From assembly GCA_910587935.1 (NCBI GenBank), contig CAJUNP010000015.1, forward strand, positions 1 to 64,000: 64,000 nt of DNA. The letters run 5' to 3'. The number at the start of each line of letters is the position of its first letter. The stretch's first letter is position 1. Both the position numbers and the translations under genes were made by a program. Positions 43,024-52,047 of this stretch are shown one piece after another. Below the pieces are notes generated by a model that ran no database searches, was not told the DNA's origin, and was given only the letters and a program-made list of their open reading frames with translations. Origin of the DNA: an uncultured Lachnospiraceae bacterium. GTDB taxonomy: Bacteria; Bacillota; Clostridia; Lachnospirales; Lachnospiraceae.

Positions 43024-44577
43024 TTATATCCCCTGCAGATTCTGCCGCAGCGCGCTCATATTCTGAATATTTTTCAGACTCCCGTTTAATAACTCTATGA
43101 ATTTCTTAGCCTGCTTGCCGGCTTTATCTGTAATCACCGTTATATCGGACAGGGTTACCTTGAAGCTCTTCCAGTCATCGTTCTTGTCCAATGCGAATTG
43201 ACTTGTTCCCAGCGATTTCCATAGACTGTCAGAATTAAGGCCGGAAACGCTTTTCCACAGTTTTTCCATACTGTTTATGGTTGCTGCAATATTGGAAAAC
43301 GATCTGTCCGTTCCTCCCAGTATGCCGCTGAGTCCCTGCACTTTTGCCCTGTTATTCGTATGAAAAATATTCTGGAACCAGGTCGGACCGTTTTTCCCGA
43401 ATATGGTTATGTTTTTAACCTCGACGCCGTTATACACCGTGGATAGCTTTTCAATTCCCATACTTTCCAATGCCGCCGAATATCCCTGCATATTTGCCCT
43501 TTGCGTACTCTTGGCAAACCAATTTCTGGGATTCAAATATAAGGCCGCCGCATTTTTTAAATCTGCTATTTTTCCGTTTCCGTAAAGCTTTAACAGTTCT
43601 CTTGCTCTGGTTTTCTCACCGGCGCTTCCAAAAATAGCGTTTTTTACAACCGAAAGTCCCTGGGAGTTGGCTTTATACTGGTATCTGAAATACTCTTTAA
43701 AGCCTCCGTAATTATCCGCAATAGATTTAAAATCCTTAAATATTTTTGCTCCGCTGTGTATAATTAAAATCACATTTGCTACAAACTCCAAGCCATCCAC
43801 TATATTTGCTCCAATATGAACATTGACATCATTACTTTTCGTACGTAACGTATCCGTCCATGTATTCAAATCACCGTACCTCTTTGCCCATGCCGGATCT
43901 CCCTGTTTTTCCTTTCCATAAGCAATGATTGAATTTCGGAAATCTGCCATTGCATTAAGACCCGCGACGACTCCGACAAATATCCCTGCAAGAACTACAA
44001 TCAGGGGACCTCCCATTACAACCGCCGCCACAACCGCACATACTGCCAGGACAAAGGCACCCACTGCAAGAGCGGCGTCTATAATATATTTCCCGCCCTC
44101 GTATTTATACCATTCCACAATGCAGTCCTTTAAGCTTACAATCGTCTTGGCCACTACCTGTGCCATATCCTTGAAAAACCTGCCCAGCGCCGTTTCATTG
44201 AGCTTATCGCTGAGGTAATTAAAGACATTGGTAATGATATTGTCTTTTATGCCGTAGTCGCTTTTAAAATTGCCGCTTAAGGTATTAATGCGTTCTTTAA
44301 CTGCTTTATCCGTTTCTTTTGCTTCCTCGATAAAAAACCCCACATCATTGGCATACTGAAGAAATGCGCCGGATTTGTTTTGAAGCTGCTTAATTTTGTT
44401 GTTAATGTAATCCTGGGCGGAGCTGATATTTCCCGTACGCTGTCCGGAGTAGGAAGAAATTTTGGATGCAACCTTGCTTTGCGCTTTCTCGGCATAATCG
44501 GCCAGTTTATCTCCTGCCTTTTCAGCCTTTTTCTGCGCATCCTCCAAACTGCCATAATGTATAATAAGCTGACTCAT
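43024..44577 (-). CDS. Putative large type VII substrate or effector
   Basis: 517 residues. Residues 1-110 are a long helical region (GSLEDAQKKAEKAGDKLADY, QDYINNKIKQLQNKSGAFLQ) like the N-termini of LXG/WXG type VII effectors. A hydrophobic Ala/Gly/Val stretch at about 168-215 (AALAVGAFVLAVCAVVAAVV, GPLIVVLAGIFVGVVAGL) could insert into membranes. The C-terminal 300 residues are unrecognised (RNWFAKSTQRANMQGYSAAL, FQNIFHTNNRAKVQGLSGIL). GGGGAGGTAAAC gives a strong start. It lies just behind the WXG100 and coiled-coil genes, the usual place for an effector with its partners. No immunity gene is recognisable downstream, so a structural or pore-forming role is equally possible. Confidence 0.6.
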   Translation of the reverse strand: MSQLIIHYGSLEDAQKKAEKAGDKLADYAEKAQSKVASKISSYSGQRTGNISSAQDYINNKIKQLQNKSGAFLQYANDVGFFIEEAKETDKAVKERINTLSGNFKSDYGIKDNIITNVFNYLSDKLNETALGRFFKDMAQVVAKTIVSLKDCIVEWYKYEGGKYIIDAALAVGAFVLAVCAVVAAVVMGGPLIVVLAGIFVGVVAGLNAMADFRNSIIAYGKEKQGDPAWAKRYGDLNTWTDTLRTKSNDVNVHIGANIVDGLEFVANVILIIHSGAKIFKDFKSIADNYGGFKEYFRYQYKANSQGLSVVKNAIFGSAGEKTRARELLKLYGNGKIADLKNAAALYLNPRNWFAKSTQRANMQGYSAALESMGIEKLSTVYNGVEVKNITIFGKNGPTWFQNIFHTNNRAKVQGLSGILGGTDRSFSNIAATINSMEKLWKSVSGLNSDSLWKSLGTSQFALDKNDDWKSFKVTLSDITVITDKAGKQAKKFIELLNGSLKNIQNMSALRQNLQGI

Positions 44578-44590
44578 TGTTTACCTCCCC

Positions 44591-45016
44591 TTATGCTTTT
44601 GACAAGGACTCTCTGATCCTGCGGAGTCTTTCCTGTCTCTCTCTTTCGAGCTCTTCGTCGCCGTATCTTTGATATTCGTCGGCCCTTCGTTCCGCTTCCT
44701 GACGTTTTCTTTCCAGATCATTGATCTCCGCCTTCAGAGAAGAACAGCAATTGGACATCTTGGCATCCGATAACGCTTCAAATTCATTGCCTTCTCCCAC
44801 CGCCTCGGAATTAGACGTAACGGCCGTATTCTTTCTGATTCCCTCTTTCAGCTCCTGTACTACTTTGGACACGTTGCTGTTAATACTCTGTATTACACTG
44901 CTGAAGCTTCCTGAAAACGACTGTACGATCGGTTCCAGCTCCTTCTTTTGTTTTGCGTAAAGCCGGGCCTTGTCTCTTTCCTCGCCGGCCCTTCTGTACC
45001 ATGAACCGCTGCTCAT
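44591..45016 (-). CDS. Coiled-coil partner protein of the type VII locus
   Basis: 141 residues, entirely helical. The N-terminus (MSSGSWYRRAGEERDKARLY) and middle (FSSVIQSINSNVSKVVQEL) resemble the helper proteins (YwqH/DUF5082 type) encoded next to LXG effectors. The C-terminus is a charged coiled coil (LKAEINDLERKRQEAERRAD). It lies 12 bases after a WXG100 gene and 13 before the 517-residue protein, so it probably forms a complex with that larger protein for export. Confidence 0.65.
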   Translation of the reverse strand: MSSGSWYRRAGEERDKARLYAKQKKELEPIVQSFSGSFSSVIQSINSNVSKVVQELKEGIRKNTAVTSNSEAVGEGNEFEALSDAKMSNCCSSLKAEINDLERKRQEAERRADEYQRYGDEELERERQERLRRIRESLSKA

Positions 45017-45028
45017 ATCCGCTCCCCC

Positions 45029-45361
45029 TTATTCTCTGTGCTCGGTTACTCCGGCTGCCATATCTATCTGCTGTGCAATCTGTTCGTCCACCTGCTGATA
45101 TGCCGCAACCGCATTGACCATTGCCTGATACATTTCGTCTAAAGCGTCGTTAATATCCGATATTTTGCTGAATAACTGCCGGTACTGATTCTCAAAGGCA
45201 TTTCTCCCCTGACCGTTCCAGACCGTATAAAGCCGCGTCGTCTGCAGTTCGATACCATCCCGGATTTCATTTAATGAAGTGAGCGTATCCCGGAACTTCT
45301 GGTAGACGTCCACAATGTCCTGTGTGTTTAAAAATTCAATGGAATCTACATGGCTGGCCAT
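45029..45361 (-). CDS. WXG100-family protein (WNG motif)
   Basis: 110 residues. A helical hairpin with the turn LYTVWNGQGRNAFENQYRQL, a full W-x-G motif. The C-terminus (AYQQVDEQIAQQIDMAAG) fits the family length and helix pattern. It is encoded 24 bases downstream of essC, the standard place for an EsxA-like substrate. Likely dimeric and secreted by EssC. Confidence 0.9.
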   Translation of the reverse strand: MASHVDSIEFLNTQDIVDVYQKFRDTLTSLNEIRDGIELQTTRLYTVWNGQGRNAFENQYRQLFSKISDINDALDEMYQAMVNAVAAYQQVDEQIAQQIDMAAGVTEHRE

Positions 45362-45385
45362 TTTCCTCTCCCTTCCGCAATCTTT

Positions 45386-48300
45386 TTACAGATCGCTGTA
45401 AATGGTTCTTATTTTTTTAATTTCATTCCCTGTAAACAGATATGCGTCGCCCTGCCTAATGGGCTTTGCATAGATCTTTTGCTGCCGGATCGAAGTATCG
45501 AACAGCTTGATATTGGTTATGTCTTCAAAAACGACAGCCTTTTTGTTTTCTTTAACAGCCTTTAATATTTCGCCGGAATTAAACGCAATGGGGGCATTTT
45601 CAATATTGGAAAAGATTACGCATACTTTCATATTGCGGTATCGTCTGATTATTGCCAGTACTGTCTCCGTTAACTCCTTATTGGTATTGATCGCTTTCAT
45701 AAGCTGGGCGTTTTCTATGACGATCAGCAACAGGGGCAGCTTATCCAGCAGTTCCGCGGGATTCTCGGATTCTGCGTATAATTCGTTTCTTGCCCGCAGC
45801 GTCTCGCTTAATTCATCAAGCATTACGGCGGCGTCCGCACTGTCTATCGTATAATTTTTAACAAATCCCAGATCTCTTGCAAAAGCCAGCTGGCGCTCCG
45901 AACCGTCAAAAATATATGCTTCGGCAGGATTCACAAAAATCGTTTTTTGTATGGCCGTCAGAAGCTGACGTACAAAGTTTGTTTTACCGCTTCTTTCTTT
46001 TCCCAGAACGGCGAAAAATCCCATGGCGCTCAGATTAAAATATTCATAGGCTACCGAATCGTAATTGATGCCGACAGGCAGCGTGTAACGCTGACGGAAC
46101 AACTCCTTTTGCGTCTCCATTAAAAGGCTTTGCAATATCGTTTCGGGTACAACCGGTATTTCGGACGCCCTTTTTTCACCGTAACGGCTTTTTATTTCTT
46201 CGATAAAATTCCGGAGCTGTTCAACTCTTTCAATCTCTTTCGCGCCTTCCGCACACAAAGCCGTATGGAATTCCAGTACTCTCTTATCTTTCAGGATCAA
46301 CGCTCTTCCGGGTATTTCTTTTGGCTCGATCCGGCAGCGGCCGAACAGGTTGTTGAATTCTCCTTTGTCATTGCAGCAATACGCAATTCTGTTACCGAAA
46401 TTAGCCAGTACTTTATAACCGATTGAATTCGTCTGGGTTCCTGTAACAACCAGGTTTATGCCCACGCTGTTTCCCTCTCTTGACAATTGCAGAAGGTTTT
46501 CTTCCAAATCCGCAAAGTGTTCCCGAAAAACGGATACGTTATCAATCATTACGATAATCTGGGGCAGATCGGTAAATCCCGCTTCGAGATAGGCCTTGTA
46601 TGTACCGAGCCCCTTCTGTGCAAATTTAGCTTTCCTTTCTTTTTCAATTCCTCCAAGCAGTTTAAACAGATTCCGTATTTTCTCGTCTTCCGCTGCCAGC
46701 GCCACTCCGCCTACATGATTTGCCCCTTCGAAAACCTTCATGGCCATATTGCCGGCGTCGATAATATAAACGTTAACTTCTTCAGGCGTATAATACTTCA
46801 TCACGGAATACACGATTGTCTGCAGAAGGGTCGTTTTCCCTGTCTGCGCGGAACCGATAATATAGGTATTGCCCTCCGACAAATCAAGCCGCAGATCCGC
46901 CTGAAGCTGCTGTTCCGGATCGTCATAGATTCCTAACGGCACGGCAATTCCTTTCGCAGCGTTTTGTTCCGGCTCTTCAAGCTCTGTCAGATACAGCAGT
47001 TGAGCAAGCGGCGGAAGGCAGATACCCGGCAGCGGGTGAATGTTGTTTTGGCTGCAGTAACCGGCGATATATTCCACAAGCGCCTGCAGCTGGTTTTTAT
47101 CGTTTTCCGATTTTTTTTCGGAGCGGTTGGTATAGACTCTTTTTCGTTTTCCCCATGTATTGACTTCATACAATTCAAATTCTCTCTGCTGGGCGCTGTC
47201 GGAATCCATAACTCTGGCCCCGCTGTAGGCGGACTGAAATAATTCAAAAATTTCATTGTTTCCTACCTGAAAGTACGCTCTTCCCGGTTCCACAATTTCG
47301 GCCGCCAGAGGAGTTTTGATGACTTCATTGCTGTCTTCCTTTGTCTGCACTTTCAGACATAATTTGAACTTGGAGTTACTCCAGATCTGATTATCCACAA
47401 CGCCCGACGGTTTCTGGGTGGCCAGAATCAAATGTACGCCCAGGGTACGTCCTATACGGGCCGCGCTGATGATTTCTTTCATAAACTCGGGATACTCTGC
47501 TTTTAACTCGGCAAACTCATCCACAATCATGATTAAATGCGGTAACGGACAGGATACCTGGCCTTTTTTAAACAGTTTTATGTAATCGTTTATGTGGTTT
47601 ACTCCGCATAGGGAGAATAATTCCTGTCTTCTGACCAGCTCCGCCTTAATAAACAGAAGGGAACGGTTCACCTCCCGGCCGTCAATATTGGTAATTACAC
47701 CCATCAGGTGGGGAAGCTCTTTAAACTGATTGGCCATTCCTCCGCCCTTAAAGTCAATAATGAGAAATCCGATGTCATAAGGGTGAAACAGGGACGCCAT
47801 GGACAGTACATAGGACTGGAGAATCTCGCTTTTTCCGGAACCGGTCGTACCGGCTACAAGTCCGTGGGGGCCGTGGGCATCGGCTTTATCGCTGATATCC
47901 AAAAAAACCGTTTCTCCCTTTTTCTTAACGCCCAGAGGAGCCGCCATGCTCTTATAAACCAGAGACTCTTCCCACCGTGCGCCGATATCCAGATCTGAAA
48001 CCCGGGCAATATCCAGCAGCTGGAACAGGGTTATGTTTTTTGTAAGTTCGCTTTCGAGATTTACCTCGTCCACACAGACCGCGCTCAGTTTAACCGCAAG
48101 CTTTTCCAAAACGCTTTTGTTTATCTGTTGATAGCGGAAAGAAGATATCCTTTCGCCGTTGGAGCTTGGCAGGATGTTCCCGAAACCGGCTCCGTTATCC
48201 AGCCGGATAATTTCCGTGCAGCCTTTGGGGAGAAGTTCCTCATATTCTTCAAAGAAAACAAACGTAAAATTATAATCTTTTGCATTATCTATATATTTTG

Positions 48301-49957
48301 ATACGGGATGTCTGTAAATTCCCTCTGCGTCAAAAACAAATATGACAAAATGGTAAGCGTTTTTGTCCTTTTCTTCCTCCGACTTTGCTTCCCGTGCCGA
48401 AAGTCCGGCATACAAATATTCAAGAAGCACATTTCTGCTCTCTTCGTCACACACTATATTGCGCACGTTTAAATCCTCGTTATAAACATGCGGCAGCCAG
48501 CGAATCCATTCCATTTCCTTCATGCATTTGCCGTCAAGAATAAAGAAAAGCTTTACGTCATTGTAAAAATGCCGTGCGCACAGATCCAGCGTTATATTTT
48601 CCAGCATGTTTTTCAACAGGCCCTCCGGCCCGACCACGCCTACGCCGGACGCGTCTTTCATATTGGAAAGTATGGGCGCGTTTTCGATGAATCTGTATTT
48701 TTCGGCAATGTGTTCGGGCATGTCTAAAAATTCATCGTCTGTGGCTATGTATTTCTGTTTATCAAATTTGACGCCGCAGGAGGCTTCAATTTTTCCTGTG
48801 CCCAGGTATATATTCAGAAAATCCGCGTCCTTTTCGTCTTTTTCAAACAGCCTCTTTCCAAACGTATCAATGACCTTTATATCGTCTTCCAGCGAAAGAT
48901 ATATTTTTTTCCTGACCGATAATTCATACTCTCTCAGCTGTTTTATCTCTTCCTCTTTCTTTGTAATATATGCCAGATATTCTTCTTCCCGCTTTTTGAC
49001 GGCCTTTTTATATGCTTTTCCATCCTCTAAAAAAGTAACGACCGACATTATGACGCCGAGTCCCATTGAGCATACGCTGTAAATTACAAAGGTTCCACCG
49101 TTTCCCAGGATGCCTCTTAATACAATCACCATTGCCAGCATGACGATGGAAGGAATCAATGTCAGGGCCAGACTCTTTTTGGATTTTTCCCGTTTTGCCT
49201 CCGGCGGAAGAATTTCAATTTCATCCTCCGGTATCTGATACCGTATCCGGGTGTTCCGGTTAAACCTGGGATACTGCATGCGGCTTTCCTGTTCGCTGAT
49301 ATCAAAAAAGGAGAGGCCGCTGACTGTCAGATTTTTACTTTTTGAGGTGTAAAGCTTTTGGTCTTTATAGTAAAAGCTATAGCCGATTACAGAGAAAAAG
49401 TCGTAGTCTTTAAGCAGACTGCTTTCGTGTATTTTGCGGCCGTTGACATAGACGCCGTATTTTGTCCTGTTATCGTAGATCCAAAGACCGTCTTGTTTTG
49501 GTTTTAAGGTAACGGTGTCGTTTCCCAATAAATCGTCGCTCAAGATTATATTACAGTTCCTGCCCGCTCCGATTGTGATCTCACTGCAGTTATGAAGGTT
49601 AATTCCTCTGTCAAATATTTTATTTTCCACATCAAAATCAAGCATGAAGCTGATTTTGAAAACTTCACGGTTGGAATCCTGATATTTTACAATTAAATCG
49701 TCGCCGTGGGACAGGGTTTTTGAAACGAGCTTCATGACTCCGTCGGAAGACAGGTAAACGTTTTGGCCGCAATTAAGCGCCCATCCGTTCCCGGTATTTT
49801 CAAAGGCGATTTGGAATTCGGAAAAAAAGAGTTCGCTGCGGAAACGCACATGGCAGTCTTTCGTATTGCCGGCCGTAATCCGGTTCGTTTCCCCGGAAAG
49901 TTCGATTTCCCTGTAAATTTGTTTATTGGATATGATTGCTTTGTAAATCTTTTCCAT
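45386..49957 (-). CDS. essC: Type VII secretion ATPase EssC
   Basis: 1523 residues, full length. Two N-terminal FHA-like domains (about 1-95 and 100-190, RNCNIILSDDLLGNDTVTL). Two membrane helices at about 262-313 (LTLIPSIVMLAMVIVLRGIL, SVCSMGLGVIMSVVTFL). Then FtsK/SpoIIIE-type ATPase domains: Walker A GTTGSGKSE near 707 with Walker B LIMIVDEFAEL near 815, a second GSAQTGKTT near 1037, and a third GKERSGKTN near 1322. This is the hexameric motor that exports WXG100 and LXG proteins in Firmicutes (T7SSb). It is flanked by EsaB and WXG100 genes with 12- and 24-base gaps. Confidence 0.95.
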   Translation of the reverse strand: MEKIYKAIISNKQIYREIELSGETNRITAGNTKDCHVRFRSELFFSEFQIAFENTGNGWALNCGQNVYLSSDGVMKLVSKTLSHGDDLIVKYQDSNREVFKISFMLDFDVENKIFDRGINLHNCSEITIGAGRNCNIILSDDLLGNDTVTLKPKQDGLWIYDNRTKYGVYVNGRKIHESSLLKDYDFFSVIGYSFYYKDQKLYTSKSKNLTVSGLSFFDISEQESRMQYPRFNRNTRIRYQIPEDEIEILPPEAKREKSKKSLALTLIPSIVMLAMVIVLRGILGNGGTFVIYSVCSMGLGVIMSVVTFLEDGKAYKKAVKKREEEYLAYITKKEEEIKQLREYELSVRKKIYLSLEDDIKVIDTFGKRLFEKDEKDADFLNIYLGTGKIEASCGVKFDKQKYIATDDEFLDMPEHIAEKYRFIENAPILSNMKDASGVGVVGPEGLLKNMLENITLDLCARHFYNDVKLFFILDGKCMKEMEWIRWLPHVYNEDLNVRNIVCDEESRNVLLEYLYAGLSAREAKSEEEKDKNAYHFVIFVFDAEGIYRHPVSKYIDNAKDYNFTFVFFEEYEELLPKGCTEIIRLDNGAGFGNILPSSNGERISSFRYQQINKSVLEKLAVKLSAVCVDEVNLESELTKNITLFQLLDIARVSDLDIGARWEESLVYKSMAAPLGVKKKGETVFLDISDKADAHGPHGLVAGTTGSGKSEILQSYVLSMASLFHPYDIGFLIIDFKGGGMANQFKELPHLMGVITNIDGREVNRSLLFIKAELVRRQELFSLCGVNHINDYIKLFKKGQVSCPLPHLIMIVDEFAELKAEYPEFMKEIISAARIGRTLGVHLILATQKPSGVVDNQIWSNSKFKLCLKVQTKEDSNEVIKTPLAAEIVEPGRAYFQVGNNEIFELFQSAYSGARVMDSDSAQQREFELYEVNTWGKRKRVYTNRSEKKSENDKNQLQALVEYIAGYCSQNNIHPLPGICLPPLAQLLYLTELEEPEQNAAKGIAVPLGIYDDPEQQLQADLRLDLSEGNTYIIGSAQTGKTTLLQTIVYSVMKYYTPEEVNVYIIDAGNMAMKVFEGANHVGGVALAAEDEKIRNLFKLLGGIEKERKAKFAQKGLGTYKAYLEAGFTDLPQIIVMIDNVSVFREHFADLEENLLQLSREGNSVGINLVVTGTQTNSIGYKVLANFGNRIAYCCNDKGEFNNLFGRCRIEPKEIPGRALILKDKRVLEFHTALCAEGAKEIERVEQLRNFIEEIKSRYGEKRASEIPVVPETILQSLLMETQKELFRQRYTLPVGINYDSVAYEYFNLSAMGFFAVLGKERSGKTNFVRQLLTAIQKTIFVNPAEAYIFDGSERQLAFARDLGFVKNYTIDSADAAVMLDELSETLRARNELYAESENPAELLDKLPLLLIVIENAQLMKAINTNKELTETVLAIIRRYRNMKVCVIFSNIENAPIAFNSGEILKAVKENKKAVVFEDITNIKLFDTSIRQQKIYAKPIRQGDAYLFTGNEIKKIRTIYSDL

Positions 49958-49969
49958 TATAGTCCCCTG

Positions 49970-50221
49970 CTACACATAGTTGATAACCGTGCCGTTTCTC
50001 AAGCCGTATTCGGCAAGCTTTTTATTTCCCCGTAAAAAAGCAATTGGATTTTCTGTTTTCAGACAACACTTGGATAAATCTGAGATATCCATACCCAGAT
50101 CATAAGCAGAATTTAACCCGATTATGAGTTCATTGGCGCTGATATCCAACGGAATATCAATATCTATTTTTCTGTTTTCTCTGTGTAAATATAAAACCGC
50201 AATAATTCTCCCTTTACTCAT
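49970..50221 (-). CDS. esaB: EsaB/YukD ubiquitin-like type VII protein
   Basis: 83 residues from the ATG at 50221 (GGGGTGG upstream; the 50227 start is a GTG). It has the short ubiquitin-like fold of YukD/EsaB: IAVLYLHRENRKIDIDIPLD, SANELIIGLNSAYDL, and the final KLAEYGLRNGTVINYV typical of the family. EsaB is a small cytosolic component that regulates the EssC machine. Its gene lies 12 bases before essC. Confidence 0.85.
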   Translation of the reverse strand: MSKGRIIAVLYLHRENRKIDIDIPLDISANELIIGLNSAYDLGMDISDLSKCCLKTENPIAFLRGNKKLAEYGLRNGTVINYV

Positions 50222-50233
50222 AGCCACCCCAAA

Positions 50234-51283
50234 TCATACAAACGTAAAAGACAGCGCCTGTATACTTTTTACCGCGGCCGCCTGCCGGCTGTCGGACAGA
50301 TCCGCGTTGTCTTCAAAATCCACATATTCCTTTATTCTGCACCTGGACAAATATTCCGATGTAACCAGCATGTTTTCTTTATCCGAACGATATTTGTTAC
50401 ATACGAAAATATAGCGTCCGGTATCCGAGCAGTCGATGTTATTCAGAAGACAGGCAAGCTTGCCCGCCGAACTTCTGTCCTGGCCCGCCAGAATCAGTTT
50501 ATAATCCGCCTTTCCCATAAGGAGCGAGGTATGCTCCGTAAAATCGCTGGAGCTGTCGATTATAATATAATCGTATTCCCCTGTGCTTTTTATTTTATCA
50601 ATCAGGTAAGCGTAATCGCTTCCCGTTATATTCAGCGACGATAGCGCCCGTATAAAAGGAGGCAGCACATGAAACAGGCCCTTTTTTATATAAGGCTTCA
50701 GCTCTTCATATATCGTTTCCGAATGGGTCACAAAGTATTTTTCCAGTCCGGGGGCAAGAACTGCGCCGTCTTCCACCAGGTATCCGAAAGTCTGCAGGGT
50801 ATCGGTCCCCACAAACAGCACCCTCTTATGTTTTTGGGCCAGCGCTCCGCACAGTCCGGCGGCTACCGTGGTCTTACCGATTCCCCCTATGGGAGAATAA
50901 ACCATAATAATTCTTGTACTCTCCCCGGCGCATAACCTTACGTCGGTCGCCATATTATCCATAACTTCGCTGCATATTTCTTTGACGCTGGTATATTTAT
51001 TGATATAGGTGATATTCCAGTTGTCAAACTTATGTTTTTCGCTTTGTTCCGTCAGAATAAAAATATTGCCGATATCATGCTTAACCATTTCCATGTCAAA
51101 AACAGCTTCGTCGATCAGCAAAATATCCAGGCTTTGCGGAACGCTGAAATACTTCCGCAGATATTCTCTGTCCGTAATGACGTGTATCTCGCCGTTATCC
51201 TCGAATTCATCGATAAATTTCCGTTCCAGGGGCGCCAGGTAATTTTCGTCTGTATCGGCCAGAACAATTTTTAATTTGTTCAT
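50234..51283 (-). CDS. CpaE/MinD-like P-loop ATPase
   Basis: 349 residues. Residues 1-115 look like a receiver-type domain (KIVLADTDENYLAPLERKFI, DILLIDEAVFDME) as in CpaE proteins. A deviant Walker A of the MinD/ParA class follows at about 128 (YSPIGGIGKTTVAAGL), with DYIIIDSSSDFTEHT as Walker B. CpaE-like ATPases position secretion and pilus machines at the membrane. The gene overlaps the phosphatase stop by four bases and precedes esaB by 12, so it belongs to the secretion operon. Not a standard T7SSb component; a localisation factor is the best guess. Confidence 0.8.
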   Translation of the reverse strand: MNKLKIVLADTDENYLAPLERKFIDEFEDNGEIHVITDREYLRKYFSVPQSLDILLIDEAVFDMEMVKHDIGNIFILTEQSEKHKFDNWNITYINKYTSVKEICSEVMDNMATDVRLCAGESTRIIMVYSPIGGIGKTTVAAGLCGALAQKHKRVLFVGTDTLQTFGYLVEDGAVLAPGLEKYFVTHSETIYEELKPYIKKGLFHVLPPFIRALSSLNITGSDYAYLIDKIKSTGEYDYIIIDSSSDFTEHTSLLMGKADYKLILAGQDRSSAGKLACLLNNIDCSDTGRYIFVCNKYRSDKENMLVTSEYLSRCRIKEYVDFEDNADLSDSRQAAAVKSIQALSFTFV

Positions 51284-52047
51284 ACGCGTTCATTCCCTTT
51301 CTGCTCGTCAATTTTTACCGCAATCACGGATATATTGTCGGTTTCGCCGTTTTTCTTTACCTGCTCAACTAAAGCCCTGCAGAGCCTTTCCGGGTTTTTA
51401 TGATATTTTCTGACAAAAAGTTGGATTGTGTTCAGATTCAGCGTTTTGTAAATTCCGTCGCTGCATATCAGAAATAAATCTTTTTTTTCTATTTTGTCTT
51501 CTGTAATTGTTTTAAGAAAGGTTTTTTTACTGCCAAGACAGTCCGTAAGAACCTGTTTATAAATAATCCGCCCGTTCGCTTCCTTCTGTACCGGACAGGT
51601 GTGATCATGGGTCAGCTGCCTGCATTTTGCAAAAATGCCGCCTTTACAGACATATATTCTGCTGTCCCCCGTATGTACGATTCGATAACGGTTTTTATAC
51701 AGAAAAAGCGCAGACATAGTAGTCGCCAGCTTTATATTATGTTTGTTCCCGAATTGGAGCAGGTCGTCGTTGGTCAGCTGAAATACATTTTCCAATGATT
51801 GCTGCAAAAAAGTCTTGTCATGGTAATGTTCCCGGAAAAGCGTTTCCCACCATTGATTCACGTTGGAAACCGCAGTCAGGCTGGCCACTTCTCCTTTTTG
51901 AAGTCCCCCGACCCCGTCCGCCACGGCAAAAATTCCTGCGTAATGTTCTCCGGCATCGATAATCCTGCAAATATATGCGTCTTCGTTTACTTTTCTTACA
52001 ATTCCGGCGTCCGTAACCGCCGCCGCTTTAAATGTTAACTTCCCCAT
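51280..52047 (-). CDS. PP2C-family Ser/Thr phosphatase
   Basis: 255 residues, complete PP2C/PrpC-type metal-dependent phosphatase. Metal-binding motifs are NEDAY near 21, VADGVGGLQKGE near 43, HTGDSRIYV near 124, SDGIYKTL near 195 and ETDNISVIAVKI near 236. It removes phosphate from Ser/Thr residues and should oppose the membrane kinase at the other end of the operon. It starts one base after the FHA gene ends and overlaps the CpaE-like gene by four bases, so the three are translationally coupled. Confidence 0.92.
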   Translation of the reverse strand: MGKLTFKAAAVTDAGIVRKVNEDAYICRIIDAGEHYAGIFAVADGVGGLQKGEVASLTAVSNVNQWWETLFREHYHDKTFLQQSLENVFQLTNDDLLQFGNKHNIKLATTMSALFLYKNRYRIVHTGDSRIYVCKGGIFAKCRQLTHDHTCPVQKEANGRIIYKQVLTDCLGSKKTFLKTITEDKIEKKDLFLICSDGIYKTLNLNTIQLFVRKYHKNPERLCRALVEQVKKNGETDNISVIAVKIDEQKGNERV

